From positions 186,001-250,000 of the forward strand of contig JAJNNY010000046.1 of the NCBI GenBank assembly GCA_022453515.1: a stretch of 64,000 bases of DNA, written 5' to 3'. Shown one piece after another: positions 45,949 through 57,400 of this stretch (position 1 is the stretch's first letter; each line of letters opens with the position of its first letter). Position numbers and translations under genes: made by a program. The stretch comes from Astrocystis sublimbata (Eukaryota; Ascomycota; Sordariomycetes; Xylariales; Xylariaceae). The notes beneath the pieces are model-generated. The model searched no databases and was not told the DNA's origin. It was given only the letters and a program-made list of their open reading frames with translations.

Positions 45949-47439
45949 ATGGCCGTCATCGACCAGGACAACTTCTCCAACATCTCGTGGCAGAGCGACG
46001 CCGCCTCTCCCGCCGACCCGCGCGGACCGCTGCCCAACATCGAAGCCGAGTCGCCCACCAGCGAGGACCAGCATCATGGCCAGAAGCTGCAGCAGCAGGA
46101 TCCCGGCCTGTCCGGCGACATACTCGATTGCACCGTCTCCGAGCCGCACAAGGAGAGCGACGGCACCAAAGACGCTTTTGTGTCATATCTAATTACTTCT
46201 AATGTACGCGACGTTCCACCTCCTCGCCATCACCTCCGTTTGCCTGTCACTCACCACTAACTGATATCCTTCTAGTCTACCTTCCCTTCCTTCCAGAAAC
46301 CTACCTTCACCGCCCGTCGCCGATTCACCGATTTCCTTTTCCTCTCCAAGACTCTGTCCAAAGACTACCCCGCCTGTGCCGTCCCCCCGTTACCAGACAA
46401 GCAGCGCATGGAATATGTCCGGGGCGACCGCTTCGGGCCCGACTTCACAAACCGCCGCGCCTACTCGCTGCAGCGCTTCCTCAGGCGCATAACCCTTCAT
46501 CCCATCCTGCGGCGCGCACCCATCCTGCACACCTTCCTCGAGTCGCCCGACTGGAATGCCACGATGAGGTCTCGCGCCGGTAGGGTGAGCGTGACCTCAG
46601 ACCAGGGGAGCAGCGGCGTATTCGACAACTTCGCCGACACCTTCATCAACGCCTTCACCAAGGTGCACAAGCACGACAAGCGGTTCATCGAGGTGCAGGA
46701 GAAGAGCAGCAAGCTCGACGAGGACCTCGCGCACGTCGAGAAAGTCGTCGCCCGCGTCGTGCGGCGCGAGACGGACCTCGAGATCGACCTGCGTGATCTG
46801 GAAGAGCAGTTCCAGAAGCTCGTCACCCTGGAACCCGGTGTGGAGACGGCGGTGCACGGCTTTGCGGCCAGCATCGAGGACTCGGCCGCCGGCCTCAAGA
46901 ACCTGCGCGAGCACACGGACCAGGACTATCTGGGGAGTTTGAGAGATATGCAGGCGTACAGCCTCGCGCTCAAGAACCTGCTCAAGGCAAGGGAGCAGAA
47001 GCAGCTTGACCACGAGCAGCTGACCGAGTATCTCAACAAATCGACCTTTGATCGCGACTCCCTGGCCTCGGGACACGGCAGCTCCGGCGCGCTGGGCGGC
47101 GCGGGCGGGTTCATACGGTCCAAGATCGAAGACGTGCGCGGCGTGGACCATGAGGCGAGCCGGAGAGAAAGACAGCGGAAGCTGGAGATCCGCATCGACG
47201 AGCTGACGACGGAAGTCGAGCGCGCCAAGAAGACGTCTGAGATGTTCGACGAGGAGGTAGTTAAAGAGGTTGTCGACTTTGAGCGCATCAAGCGTATCGA
47301 GCTGAAAGACCAGCTCGGCTCGCTGGCGGACGCACATGTCGAGTTCTACGGAGGCGTCATCGAGGCGTGGGAGAAGTATATCAATGATATGGAGAGGGGG
47401 GGCTTGAAACCGCCCGCGCTGCCAACCGATGGGGCCTAG
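45949..47439 (+). CDS. snx4: Sorting nexin 4 / Atg24 (PX-BAR protein, 472 aa)
   Basis: Two exons, 45949-46203 and 46276-47439, with a 72-base intron inside the PX domain. After about 60 disordered residues comes the PX domain: DAFVSYLITSNS, RRRFTDFLFLSKTL with the Arg that contacts phosphatidylinositol 3-phosphate, the proline-rich VPPLPDKQRM, and RRAYSLQRFLRRITLHP with the second basic pocket. The rest is a helical BAR domain with charged heptad character (KRFIEVQEKSSKLDEDLAHVE, AYSLALKNLLKAREQKQLDH, ERAKKTSEMFDEEVVKEVVD). SNX4 binds early endosomes as a dimer, recycles cargo such as SNARE proteins, and serves selective autophagy. Length fits fungal SNX4; it looks intact and is GC-rich in codon use. 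Confidence 0.94.
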
Positions 47440-48872
47440 GGGGTGTCGGGTTCGGGGACGTTGTGTTTGGGCTTTAACCCTTGGCGGGGGAATGGGGCAG
47501 GGGTTAACCCGTTTGCTTTCTCTGGAGGTATTGGGGGCGAGGCGGTGGTGTTGGATGAGGAGGGTGAGGAGGAGGATGAGGGCTATCTATCTACATGATG
47601 TGGTGTCGTGGCATCGTTACTGACTAAGTACTAAGGAGGGTGAAGGTGGAGGGATGAGGAAATGAATACCAAGAGGGAGTATATGGGACGGTGTTGCAAC
47701 CATGGTGGATGAGAGGGAGGGAGTAAACAAAACGCTATGATTATTATTCTGCGTTATGACCAACGATAAAGGTTTTGGGAATTAGGTAGCTAGCTAAGTA
47801 CCTACCTAGAAGCTCATGAATAAGTGCTTCTTTTTTTTTTACACGATTAATAAATGAATAAATAAATAGAGCCCCGTATTAATCGGTTTCTATTGGAACA
47901 GACTACTGGTTTGCGAATTTTCAGTACTAACCATGCTACCTAAGTACTTCCTACCTACCTACCCACGTAGGCGAACCATGTTGGTTTGATATTTATTATT
48001 ATTTCATTAATTCAATATCGTAATTCCCTTGTCCTTCCACTCAACCTGTGGGCTGTATCAGCTTTTCAAGGGGCATGCCTCTGCTCCTTGTATGTATGGG
48101 TGTGTTGATGAGAAAGAGATAGTAACGCGTATGAGGGGGATATGGGGGATGATGTAAATATACAGATATATATCTACATCGTTCATGAAGTCGTCTCCCC
48201 CCTAGCCTGGCATTTGTACACATATATATGCCTGTCATCCGTCGTAGCTTGCTTAGGTAGATAGGTACTAAAGCGTGATGTAATTTGTTAGGTACACGTG
48301 CTTTGTTGCCCCCCTTATTGGATATATCGTATAATTAATTATCTTGAGTTCTAATGCGGTACGAGTGGAATAGCTTGATTACTAGATTTAGGCTAATAAT
48401 TACAGGTTAAACCAATGATATTGATATGTGATAGGTATCTATTCAAAGTAAAATTATTACTGTGGCTCGCGTCATTAATGATACTTATGTGTGAATCTAT
48501 GTACACAGGTATTGATAGATTGACATACATAATACATACTTAATGTACAAGAGCCAGTTTAAGGTTATCTCATCTATAATAACATCCAGTATCAGACCGA
48601 AGAAAAACAACAAGTTCAGTTCAAGGTTCTCATAAGTTAGCACTGTATTCCTAGTCCATACTCTTTATAGATACAAAGATAGAGATAAACAAGTCAGTCT
48701 AGCGCTATAAGACATACGTAGGTAGGTAGGTAAGTAAGTATATATAGGGCAGGCAGGCCATTCAAGCAACGCAATTCGATCGTATCAGTATCAAATAACG
48801 ACTTTCACTTTCACTTCCACCTTCAACTCCGAATCCCATCCCATCTACTCCAATGCCCAGCCACTAGGTTAC
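47440..48872. other. Convergent intergenic region between snx4 and kexB
   Basis: This is a shared 3' region. It is AT-rich with a T11 run near 47,830, an AATA-type microsatellite at 47,850-47,870, and a GGTA/AGTA repeat at 48,718-48,740. Several TAGGTA/TACCTA words occur. No gene supported. Confidence 0.55.
48718..48740. repeat. GGTA microsatellite
   Basis: Tandem GGTA units grade into AGTA and TATA units in the 3' flank of kexB. It is one of several short TAGG/CCTA-rich tracts in this window. Confidence 0.75.
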
Positions 48873-51556
48873 TTACGATCTACTCTTCCCCTTCTCCCTC
48901 ACCCGCGAAGCATCGCTATCATCCTCACTATCATCCCCATCCTCATCCTCACTCTCCTCATCAGAACTAACCAATCCCCTCTCAGCCCTCCTCGTATCTC
49001 TATCTCTGCTCCTCCCATTATCATTATCCCTGAATCTCTCTTCCCCATCCTCATCCTCATCCTCACTTCCACCCGCAAAAGCATCATACAGCTCGCCTCC
49101 TCGTCTCTTCGAGCCCTTCTCTCGTCCACCCTCGAGCGCGCCTCCCTCCTCGGCATTTAGAGGCTCGAACTCATAGTTATCTCTCGGGTCGTTGCGCATG
49201 CGCTTGCGGCGCATCCACCAGAACCACGCGCCCAGGCCCGCGCAGAATGCGACGATCAGCCCCAAAGCGCCGTAGATCCACGCTATTGTCCGCGAGGATA
49301 CCCCGAAGGTGGGCAGGAACGACGGCAGCCATGAGCTCTCTGTCGTTGTCTCAGCTGCGGATTCTGCGGACGATGTGCCGGTCTCGGTGACTACCGATGC
49401 GCTGCTGATTGTCTTGCTGGGCTTTGTGGGTCTGTTGGGGTGGTCGTCGGGCAAGGAGGTGGGGAGAGCGGTGTTGGTGGCGTCGGGGTGAGGGGGCAGG
49501 CTGGTGGTGATGGCGGTGGGCGTGGCGGTCGTTGTCACGTCGTGGTCGGCGTCGTCTTCATCCGTCGGCATAGGGAGGAACTTCGCCTTACGGGCGTCGA
49601 TACTCTCGCCCCAGAGCTTGAGGTGCCAGTCGACGAAGGTGCCGTTGTTCTCGTTGACCTTGGTATCGCGGACGATGATGGTCCATTTGCCGACGCCGGA
49701 TTCTCCCCTGTGGATTTCGTTAGTTTCCTTTTAATTTACAGTGGCAGTGGCTTTATGCAGAATGTGAGATACATACCAGTGCACCACACTCATGAAAGTC
49801 CAATCGTTGTAACCCTGGTCGCTATCATCCAACTTCCGAGTCGCCGAAATGTGACTGACGACATTGTCGGGGCTGATTAGGTCAACGCTCAAGTCTCCTC
49901 GTTTAGAATGCTCCACGTTCATCGTGACGGTCACATGCTCCAGCCGCTCAAGATTGGCTTCTTTGAGCATCTCTTTCGTGACCTCGAAGTTAACGGATAA
50001 GCCTTGGTCGCCCTGAGGAATCTCCTTCTTCACGTGGAGCCATGGTGAAAAGTACCAAGCCTGAGGCTTGACGGCCTTCCATGTCTTTGCCGTCTCGACC
50101 AGGGCGAAGCTGTCAATCTTGCCGTATCCAAACATGTGACTATACTTTTTGCCCGAGGTGGTCGGCTGCCATTCGCCCTCCTCAGGATCAACGGGCACCG
50201 CACTAAGCATGGCAATATATTGCATGTCTCTCCATGTTAGATCCGGACGGACCTCCAGCGCTAGAGCGAAGATTCCCGCAGCCAAGGGCGCAGCAGCGGA
50301 TGTACCGCCGTGGCCGTTGTAACATTGATTTTCGCCCACGTCAGTGGTATGCTGCAATTTTGATTAGACTGAAGCGTCTTCTTGATATTCAAAGTATCAC
50401 TTACGATTGCATCGCCGCTGCCACTGCTATAGGTCACTACCAGTTGAGCGGAGCATTTTTCCGAGTAGTAAGGGTGGAGTCCCTTGCGATCAATAGCGCC
50501 AACAGTGATACTGTAAATGCTATTTGTGTAACCGTCAAAGTTGCAGTTGTCTTCACTTTGAGCACCATTACCACTGGCGAAAACATATATAGAGCCCAAG
50601 CCGTTACGGCCCTTCTGAACGCCGTTCAACATGGCCCTCTTGATGAGAATGCCAGGGGCATCCATGGATCTCCCGTCGTCGGGAGGGCCCCAGGAACAAG
50701 AGTAGATTTGATTATGTTGATAGTCGTAGTTCATGGCGGCGGCCTCGTCAGCGTCGCTGATCTGCTTGCTCAGAATGCGAATACCGGCGATCTTGGAGTC
50801 GTAGGCTACACCCACACCGCAAACGTCGTTTTTGGCGGCCGACACCTCTCCAGCGCATCGCGTGCCGTGCCTGTCGTCGTCTAGCGTTGGCCGCGGCTCA
50901 GCTCGGTCGTCGTTGAAGTCCCAGCTACCGAAGGCGTAGTAGTTCGGCTTCAAGTCGTTGCTGTACATGTCCAGTCCGTCGTCCACCATGGCCACAGTCG
51001 CGTTCTTGCCCGTCACTCCCGAAAGCCAGACGCCGGTGACATTGACGTCGTGGCCAACTTGTTCGGTGTTTAGGAGATGCCATTGCTCGGTGAAGATGGG
51101 GTCGCTGATGCCTAAAGTGCGCATAAGACTTTGCTGGTGAACAAGAGCCTTGGTATCGACTGCGTCTCTTCGATTCCGCTGGGGGTAGAAGCCGGACGGA
51201 GGGGACGGGATCACCCTCTTCTGCATGGGCGCATGCAACTTTTGCTTCTGGGAATGTTTGACGGCATCGAGCACATCGTCGCCGCCGAGAGAGCGTTTGC
51301 TCCGGCGCTCGTCGAGATCTCTACGAACGACATCGTGGTCGGCCTTGGGGGCGCGGAATATGTAATGGTGTGCCAACTCGCCCAGCTGGCCTTCGTTTCG
51401 TAATCCTAATCTCGAGGCGACGTGGTCCGGGTCTGTGCTGGCGTCGAGCTGCAGGACGTAGTAGTCGTTGGCATCGTGGTCTCGCGGAAGGCGGGAGGAT
51501 GTGCCTAGTCCAGCCAGGCTGCCTACAAGGAGGCCGACGAGAGGCGTAAGCTTCAT
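48873..51556 (-). CDS. kexB: KexB, kexin-type proprotein convertase of the late Golgi (853 aa)
   Basis: Exons 50405-51556, 49777-50351 and 48873-49707 sum to 2562 bases. A signal peptide (1-20) and a prodomain lead to the self-cleavage site QKR at 112-114. The subtilisin-type catalytic residues are present: Asp in AMVDDGLDMYSNDL (about 192), His230 in DRHGTRCAGE, the oxyanion Asn in YVFASGNGAQ, and Ser402 in HGGTSAAAP, the last encoded by exon 2. The P domain follows (NVEHSKRGDLSVDLISP to DWHLKLWGE). A Ser/Thr-rich stalk, one membrane span (IAWIYGALGLIVAFCAGLGA) and an acidic cytosolic tail end the protein; the tail contains YEFEPLN, an aromatic Golgi-retention-type motif. KexB cuts after Lys-Arg and Arg-Arg in secreted proteins. 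The gene looks complete. Confidence 0.95.
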
Positions 51557-54451
51557 CGCGAGAATGCTCACTGGAGGTGGGCGTTTGTCATTCGAGTTCA
51601 GAGGAACAGGGATCGACAGGGGGTGTGAGCGATTATAACAAACGGAGGTAATTAAGTTGAAACCGAGGATCTCAGGACAGCCGGTGAAGGTGAGGAAGCA
51701 AGATAGCGATAATGATGCCAACGATAGACGCAAGACAGAGGCCTAGGTATTCTTGCTTGCCACGGGGCAGTAGAGAAAGCGAGGGATGCCGTTCCGACGG
51801 ATTAATGAAATAGAATAGAAATCTAGGAAACTTCAGCACACAGAGACGGGAAAGCAACGGCGACGAGACAGAAGTGTAGGCTCGAGTCTCTCGCTGAAAC
51901 AGATCGATGTGGTGAGAGAAGGAGACGGGTATCTAGGCTGAAGCCACTGAGGTTAGATCACCAATCTGACCCTGGATTGACAGGAGTGACAGGGTGACAG
52001 GGTGACTTGAGAGATGCAGCGTCGCAGGCGGAGAACGCAAGTACCTCCTCCCTCTGTAAATAAGTCTGGCCACCTGTTCCCGTTCGGGATAAGCGGGGCA
52101 GCCCATAAGGCATCCACTAAGGTGAAGAGCCGACGAGAACTGCCTAAGGGCACGGGGGCTTCGGGTGGCCCGGTGGAGGCAGCCAGCGTTAGCTCAGATC
52201 CATCCATCCATCAGTTCCAACTTTTAGCTATGTTCCAGATATGGTTCATTGGTAGGTAGACTAAGGTAACAGTGTAACACAGCAAACGCAACACGGCAAC
52301 TCGCATGCGACATGTATACTCGAGAAGCCTTGTTTGAGCTATGTAATTGATTTGATTATGCCCATGACCAACACTTGCGATTACAGTGAGAGCTACTTGA
52401 AGAAAGTAAACGATATTCAAACTGAAGGTGTGTGGACCGACGTCGCTACCTATTAATAGAGCTGAGCTGATGCTGGCCAGTGGCGTTGCCTCAACTCGTC
52501 GTGGACATGTGTCTTTCAACCAACTCTCATGCGTTCGTGTGTAAATTGATGTGTCATATTGACATAAAGCCTCTCGTTACGATCATTATCTTATCATGGA
52601 AATGCATGGGCCGCGCAAGAAGACAAACGCAATAATAGTAAGTACACATCCATGTGGTGTATGGTGTATTGGTGTGTTACTCATTCCACCAAGACGTGGC
52701 ACCAATTCGTATCGAGATAGATACCTAGGTAGCTGGCTCGGCGGGGAGTCTGGTACCTGGCCAACTGCTGATTCGGTATTTGATGATATTCCGTTTACAG
52801 TAAGTAGTAATTTGGACACGCCGCTGCTTTGAAATATACTTGGATAGTCATAGATCAAACTGCATGATCTATAATATAATTGGATAAAATATGTATGCGT
52901 CTGCGAACTACACAATTGGTGAACTCCCGACGCGTGGAAGATTGTGGATAGACCTATGTGCAGATGGATGTCGTCACCTGCACCCCGAACAAGTTCCGAC
53001 GTAAGGGGTTGAACTGCGCGCTGCCGCCGCCCTTGCACCTTCCCGTCATGCGAGGCCAGTATGGTCTGTCACTAGGAAGTACCTAGGTCTGTTGACTTAG
53101 TGATAGCAGCACCTCAAATCTCCAACTTCGCATCGTTTGACATGTACAAACACAATCTGCACTTCCTACACCACCTCACTGGACTACCTATCGCGTCAAC
53201 AATTCTGCATGCTGCCTCTTCATCCCCGATGCTCTTGTCATGACTCACAATAGACCAAGTATTTCCCTCATGACAGCTCATCCCATTGCTCGTTTTTGGT
53301 GACCTATCTAGTTCAGGTTGGTTGCGTAGGTCCCCAACCACCTCTGTCGTGTATCGTGTATAACAAATAGATACGCGACCAACTAGCGACCCCGATTCCA
53401 CCGAGAATACAGCATGATGCTGGTATCCTCGCCCGCAGAGCCGTAGCGCGTTTCCGAAAGTAACGGTATTGGTCAAAATGATACAAGTAGCATCATCTTA
53501 CCATGTGCCACTTGAACAAGCTCCCGTCAAATGGTCAAGACTCAAGAGTATGAGAGAGATCGCAACGACAACAGCGACGATGACGATGACAACGATGTTT
53601 TGTTTTACGAATTAGAATCCTGCTGACCGCTACTTCTCGAGGCACTTGGGCTGCCGTGAATTCTCTCCATTGTCCACCAGGCGCCAACCGTGCTACACTA
53701 CTGTAAGCCAACGGAGGTAGTCAAGGTAGTATTCCTTGCCGACGAGACTAAGGTGGTGTATCTGCACGTTCCGGGTCTTTTGGGGCCTCTGGTCTCGGAG
53801 ACTGTGGCCCACCCCTGGCAACCTGGTTCACGACACACCACCACTGACAAGTCCTGCGGGCGCCCAGGATCGCAGCTTAGACCCAATCGTGATTCGTGCT
53901 AGACTGCGCGTTTCTGCCAAGAGAAACGACCCGGCGCCAACCTCCCCCAACCCCAACCGCTCCCGCTCGAGCACCGGCTGGTAAGTAGGTACAGTGTCTG
54001 CGTGTCTTGGTGCTGTACAGAAGCTCTAGCTAAGGTGCGACAGGCGACAGGCACATTGTGTGAAGCTCCCGCGGGTCAAGCTAAGGTTCTCGTCGCGCGC
54101 CGATCCATGATCCATAGCCTGCATCCATATATCCTGCCACCGCATTTCGTCACCTCACTTCTCATCGCTATTTTTCCCATTATTTTCCGTTCTTTCGCCT
54201 GAGGCTATCCTGCAGCTACTAACCATCTGCATCTACAGCCGTGCCTATACCTGCTTGTATTCCGTTGCATTGCATAAGCATGCGTGGCATGAGGTAGACG
54301 ATCTATGGCGGAAGCGTGCATCGACCTATGATTTGCTTGATTGCCTGAATTTGAGGGACCATACCACCTCTGACCATCTTTTGCCTGACTTGATCTGTCA
54401 TCGTCGTTTGCAGCCTAACTGCCAGCAGAGCATTTTCCATTGTGTTGTAGG
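51557..54451. other. Divergent 2.9-kb region between kexB and the PhoD-like gene
   Basis: It carries both promoters and probably long leaders. Sequence just before the PhoD-like ATG (TTGTGTTGTAG, 54440-54450) looks like an intron acceptor, so a spliced leader is possible. TACCTAGG words occur at 52,722-52,732 and 53,078-53,086. No protein-coding gene is supported. Confidence 0.5.
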
Positions 54452-57400
54452 ATGTCTGCTCCCTACTGGGGCCAGTTGCCGCCTTCCCAAGCTCGACGAA
54501 TGTCGGAAACCTTCGATCAGACAGACCGCAGACAGTCATTAGACCAAACCACCATGCCTCAACAGCGCCACAACTCCAATCGCGCCTTCGAGAAATCCCC
54601 CGCTACCAATGCTCCTGGGGAATCAAGCTATGCGCCGCTTGCTTCGCCCACCAGGTCAAATGCGCCAGCCGACGCGCAAACCTGGCGATCGTCGTCTTAC
54701 ACCCGGAATCAATACCCGTCCGAGCCGATAGATGACCGCTGGGCACCGTCAACTCGATATCAGAATGCCGACGACGTCGAATATACCCGCACATCCCCAC
54801 CGGAAGCACCTGAAGCACTCAGGGCGTCGCCGATGAGCTACCACCAGCCGGCTCCTTATAACGCTGGCCAGCTTAGATCGCCTCTATCCCACAGACTAGA
54901 ACGCCAGGCGGATACCATCCAGATGGAGCCTGAAACCTTCTACAAAGATGCCACACCTCCTGCCGAGAGACAGTCGAGACAGCTCGCGCCTGAGCAGCCC
55001 ACCCAGTTCTTCGAGAACGGAGTGGTGTCACCCCAGACCTTGGAAAGAGAACTGGTCAGGTCTGGCTCTATTCGACGGCCACCCAACGGGTACCAGCCCG
55101 ACAGACGAGATACTGCTTTGCCAGTGCGAAAAGAATCTCTGGCCCCAGAACCGCAGCAGAAGATGTTCGCTGCTGACCGCTCACCTCTACAAAAGCTAGA
55201 GCTGACGCTCGACAGCATCACCAAGGAAGAGAAACGGGCGCGTGTGGAGGCCGCGGAAAGACGCGCAAGGGAGAGGGCTGCACGTGTCAGCGAGTCTCAA
55301 AAAGCTGCAGAACCTGATAAGCCATCTTTTGAGCCTCCGAGCGACCAAGGAGAGCGGCCTAGGGATGCGCCTCGGCTAGCTGGGCGAGAGCCGAGGCGTG
55401 CGGTTGTAGCAGACCCGGTGCAGGCCATGCCATCGGCAGCTACCGTGCACGGCACATCTTTCCAACAACCGTACGAGGCAGACCAACAATTCGGGTATCC
55501 AGAATATTCGCCACGATCGCAAACATCAGTGCCCAAGGGCCGCAGTGTCTCGAGTCCGACCAGCGGCATACCTCAGCGAAATCTGAGTTTCCGCGAAAGG
55601 ACCGCGACATATGATCGCGATTACTCACAGGATCCCTACGAAGACCCCTCGCAAATTGGGCAAGCTGTGACATCCGGAAGTTATATTCCTGTAAGGAGCG
55701 GTAGCAATAGACTGAAGAAAAACCCACCTGATGACCCATGGTACGGTGTTCGCAGAGGATTAGCTGAAAGATCCGCAGAGCGACCTGTAGAGCGACCTGC
55801 GTCAAACAACAGGTTCGATACTGGTGGTAGAGGTGATTACGCGGAAACTCAACCCTATGATAACAACCCGCAAGCCGAGCTGGCTGCGACGCCTGGGTAC
55901 TACGGTCCTATGCGGAGTGGTAGTAACAAACTGAAGAAAAACCCACCCAACGATCCCTGGTATCCTATTCGCAGAGAATTAGAGGAGTCGAAAAATAGAG
56001 AGATGCAGGCTCCTTACCGTGGGTCAAATCAAGCAACGACGACGACTCGAATCACTGGTGGAACAGCGCAGGACACCTCGGCTCCGATCGAGGATATTCC
56101 ACGGCCACCAGCCAGGGGCAAAACTTTCGGGGGAGAAGAGGATAAGCAACCTGAATCACGCCCGGGTGGGATCAGAGGGCTAGCAGCTGCGATCGGCTTT
56201 GGGCGATCGAAGTCGTTGGGGGCAAATAGGCGACCTTCCGTATCAACAAGCTCAAGGCCAAGTGCACCTCCAAATCCACCGATATTGAAGGGCAGCAACA
56301 CTCAGAATAACACTTGGGCGGAACCAGTGAACCGGGAAGACGACTGGAGCACTCCTGTTGATTCCGGATGGGCCAGCAGGACCAACCAGAATCGACAAAC
56401 ACTTGCGCCTCCGAGTGCGTTCCAAGGCTCACAAACTAGTGTACGAGGTACGAAATCCGTCAAATTTCAAGATGGTGAACACGGGTCCGAGATGTATAAC
56501 GATTCGGTATCGGACACCGCTCCCCACAGACATCGGTTGAGAAACTTCATGCATCATGATGGGACGAACTCGGGGCAAACCACGCATCGGGCCCCAACAT
56601 ATCTGACCGAGTGGAAACAAGGGACAGTAGGGCTATTGGCTGGACCTCTATTGGATCTTACCCCGGAGCCTGTTCAGCCGGTCGTTCAACCAGTCGTTCA
56701 ACCAGTTGCTCGGCCAGTCGCCCAGCCAGCTGCTCAGCCGGTTGATAAGAATACACCATGGTGGGAAACGCCACCCAGCAAACGTCGTTCTAGTTCCTTC
56801 GGACAGCTACCGCCGGAACTACCGCCGCAACTGCCACCGCAGCCACCACCACCACCACCCAAGGAAGTTTTCGATGACGGAAACGATGAAGATCAAACCC
56901 ACACAAGCTTCAACCCATCTCTTTATGTCAAATGCGGTCCTTTATTACGTTATTGCGGTATGCGTGTTGAGAAGCCGATGGCACGCATGAGTGGCAATAA
57001 CGTTGCGCTTGACAAAGAGATATGGCGGGGTTCTGTTATGATAGTGACACAAGATTCTGCCTCTTCTTATGATACTGCGCCGACTCTTCGGCTGTTCGCG
57101 CAGCCGATTGAGCTTTTACCACCCCCTCCAAGCGAGGTTCGAGACGGACAACCGCTTCCGCCCGAATATGTCGATCCCATCGCCGGCATCCCAAAGATTG
57201 GTCCTCGGGGCGAGACCCTGTATGTCAGGCTAGTCGAGCAGCTTGAAGAAGCTCAAGATCTATCAACAGTAGAAGCAGACGATGGCCTATTCGAAGCTAC
57301 TAGGACCGTGCCAGAGGATGATTTCGCCACTGCGCGAGGTCCTGGCTCCTTCCCCGATCGTAAGAAGCGAAAAGCGGCGGATGGGGAGAAACTGGGCAAA

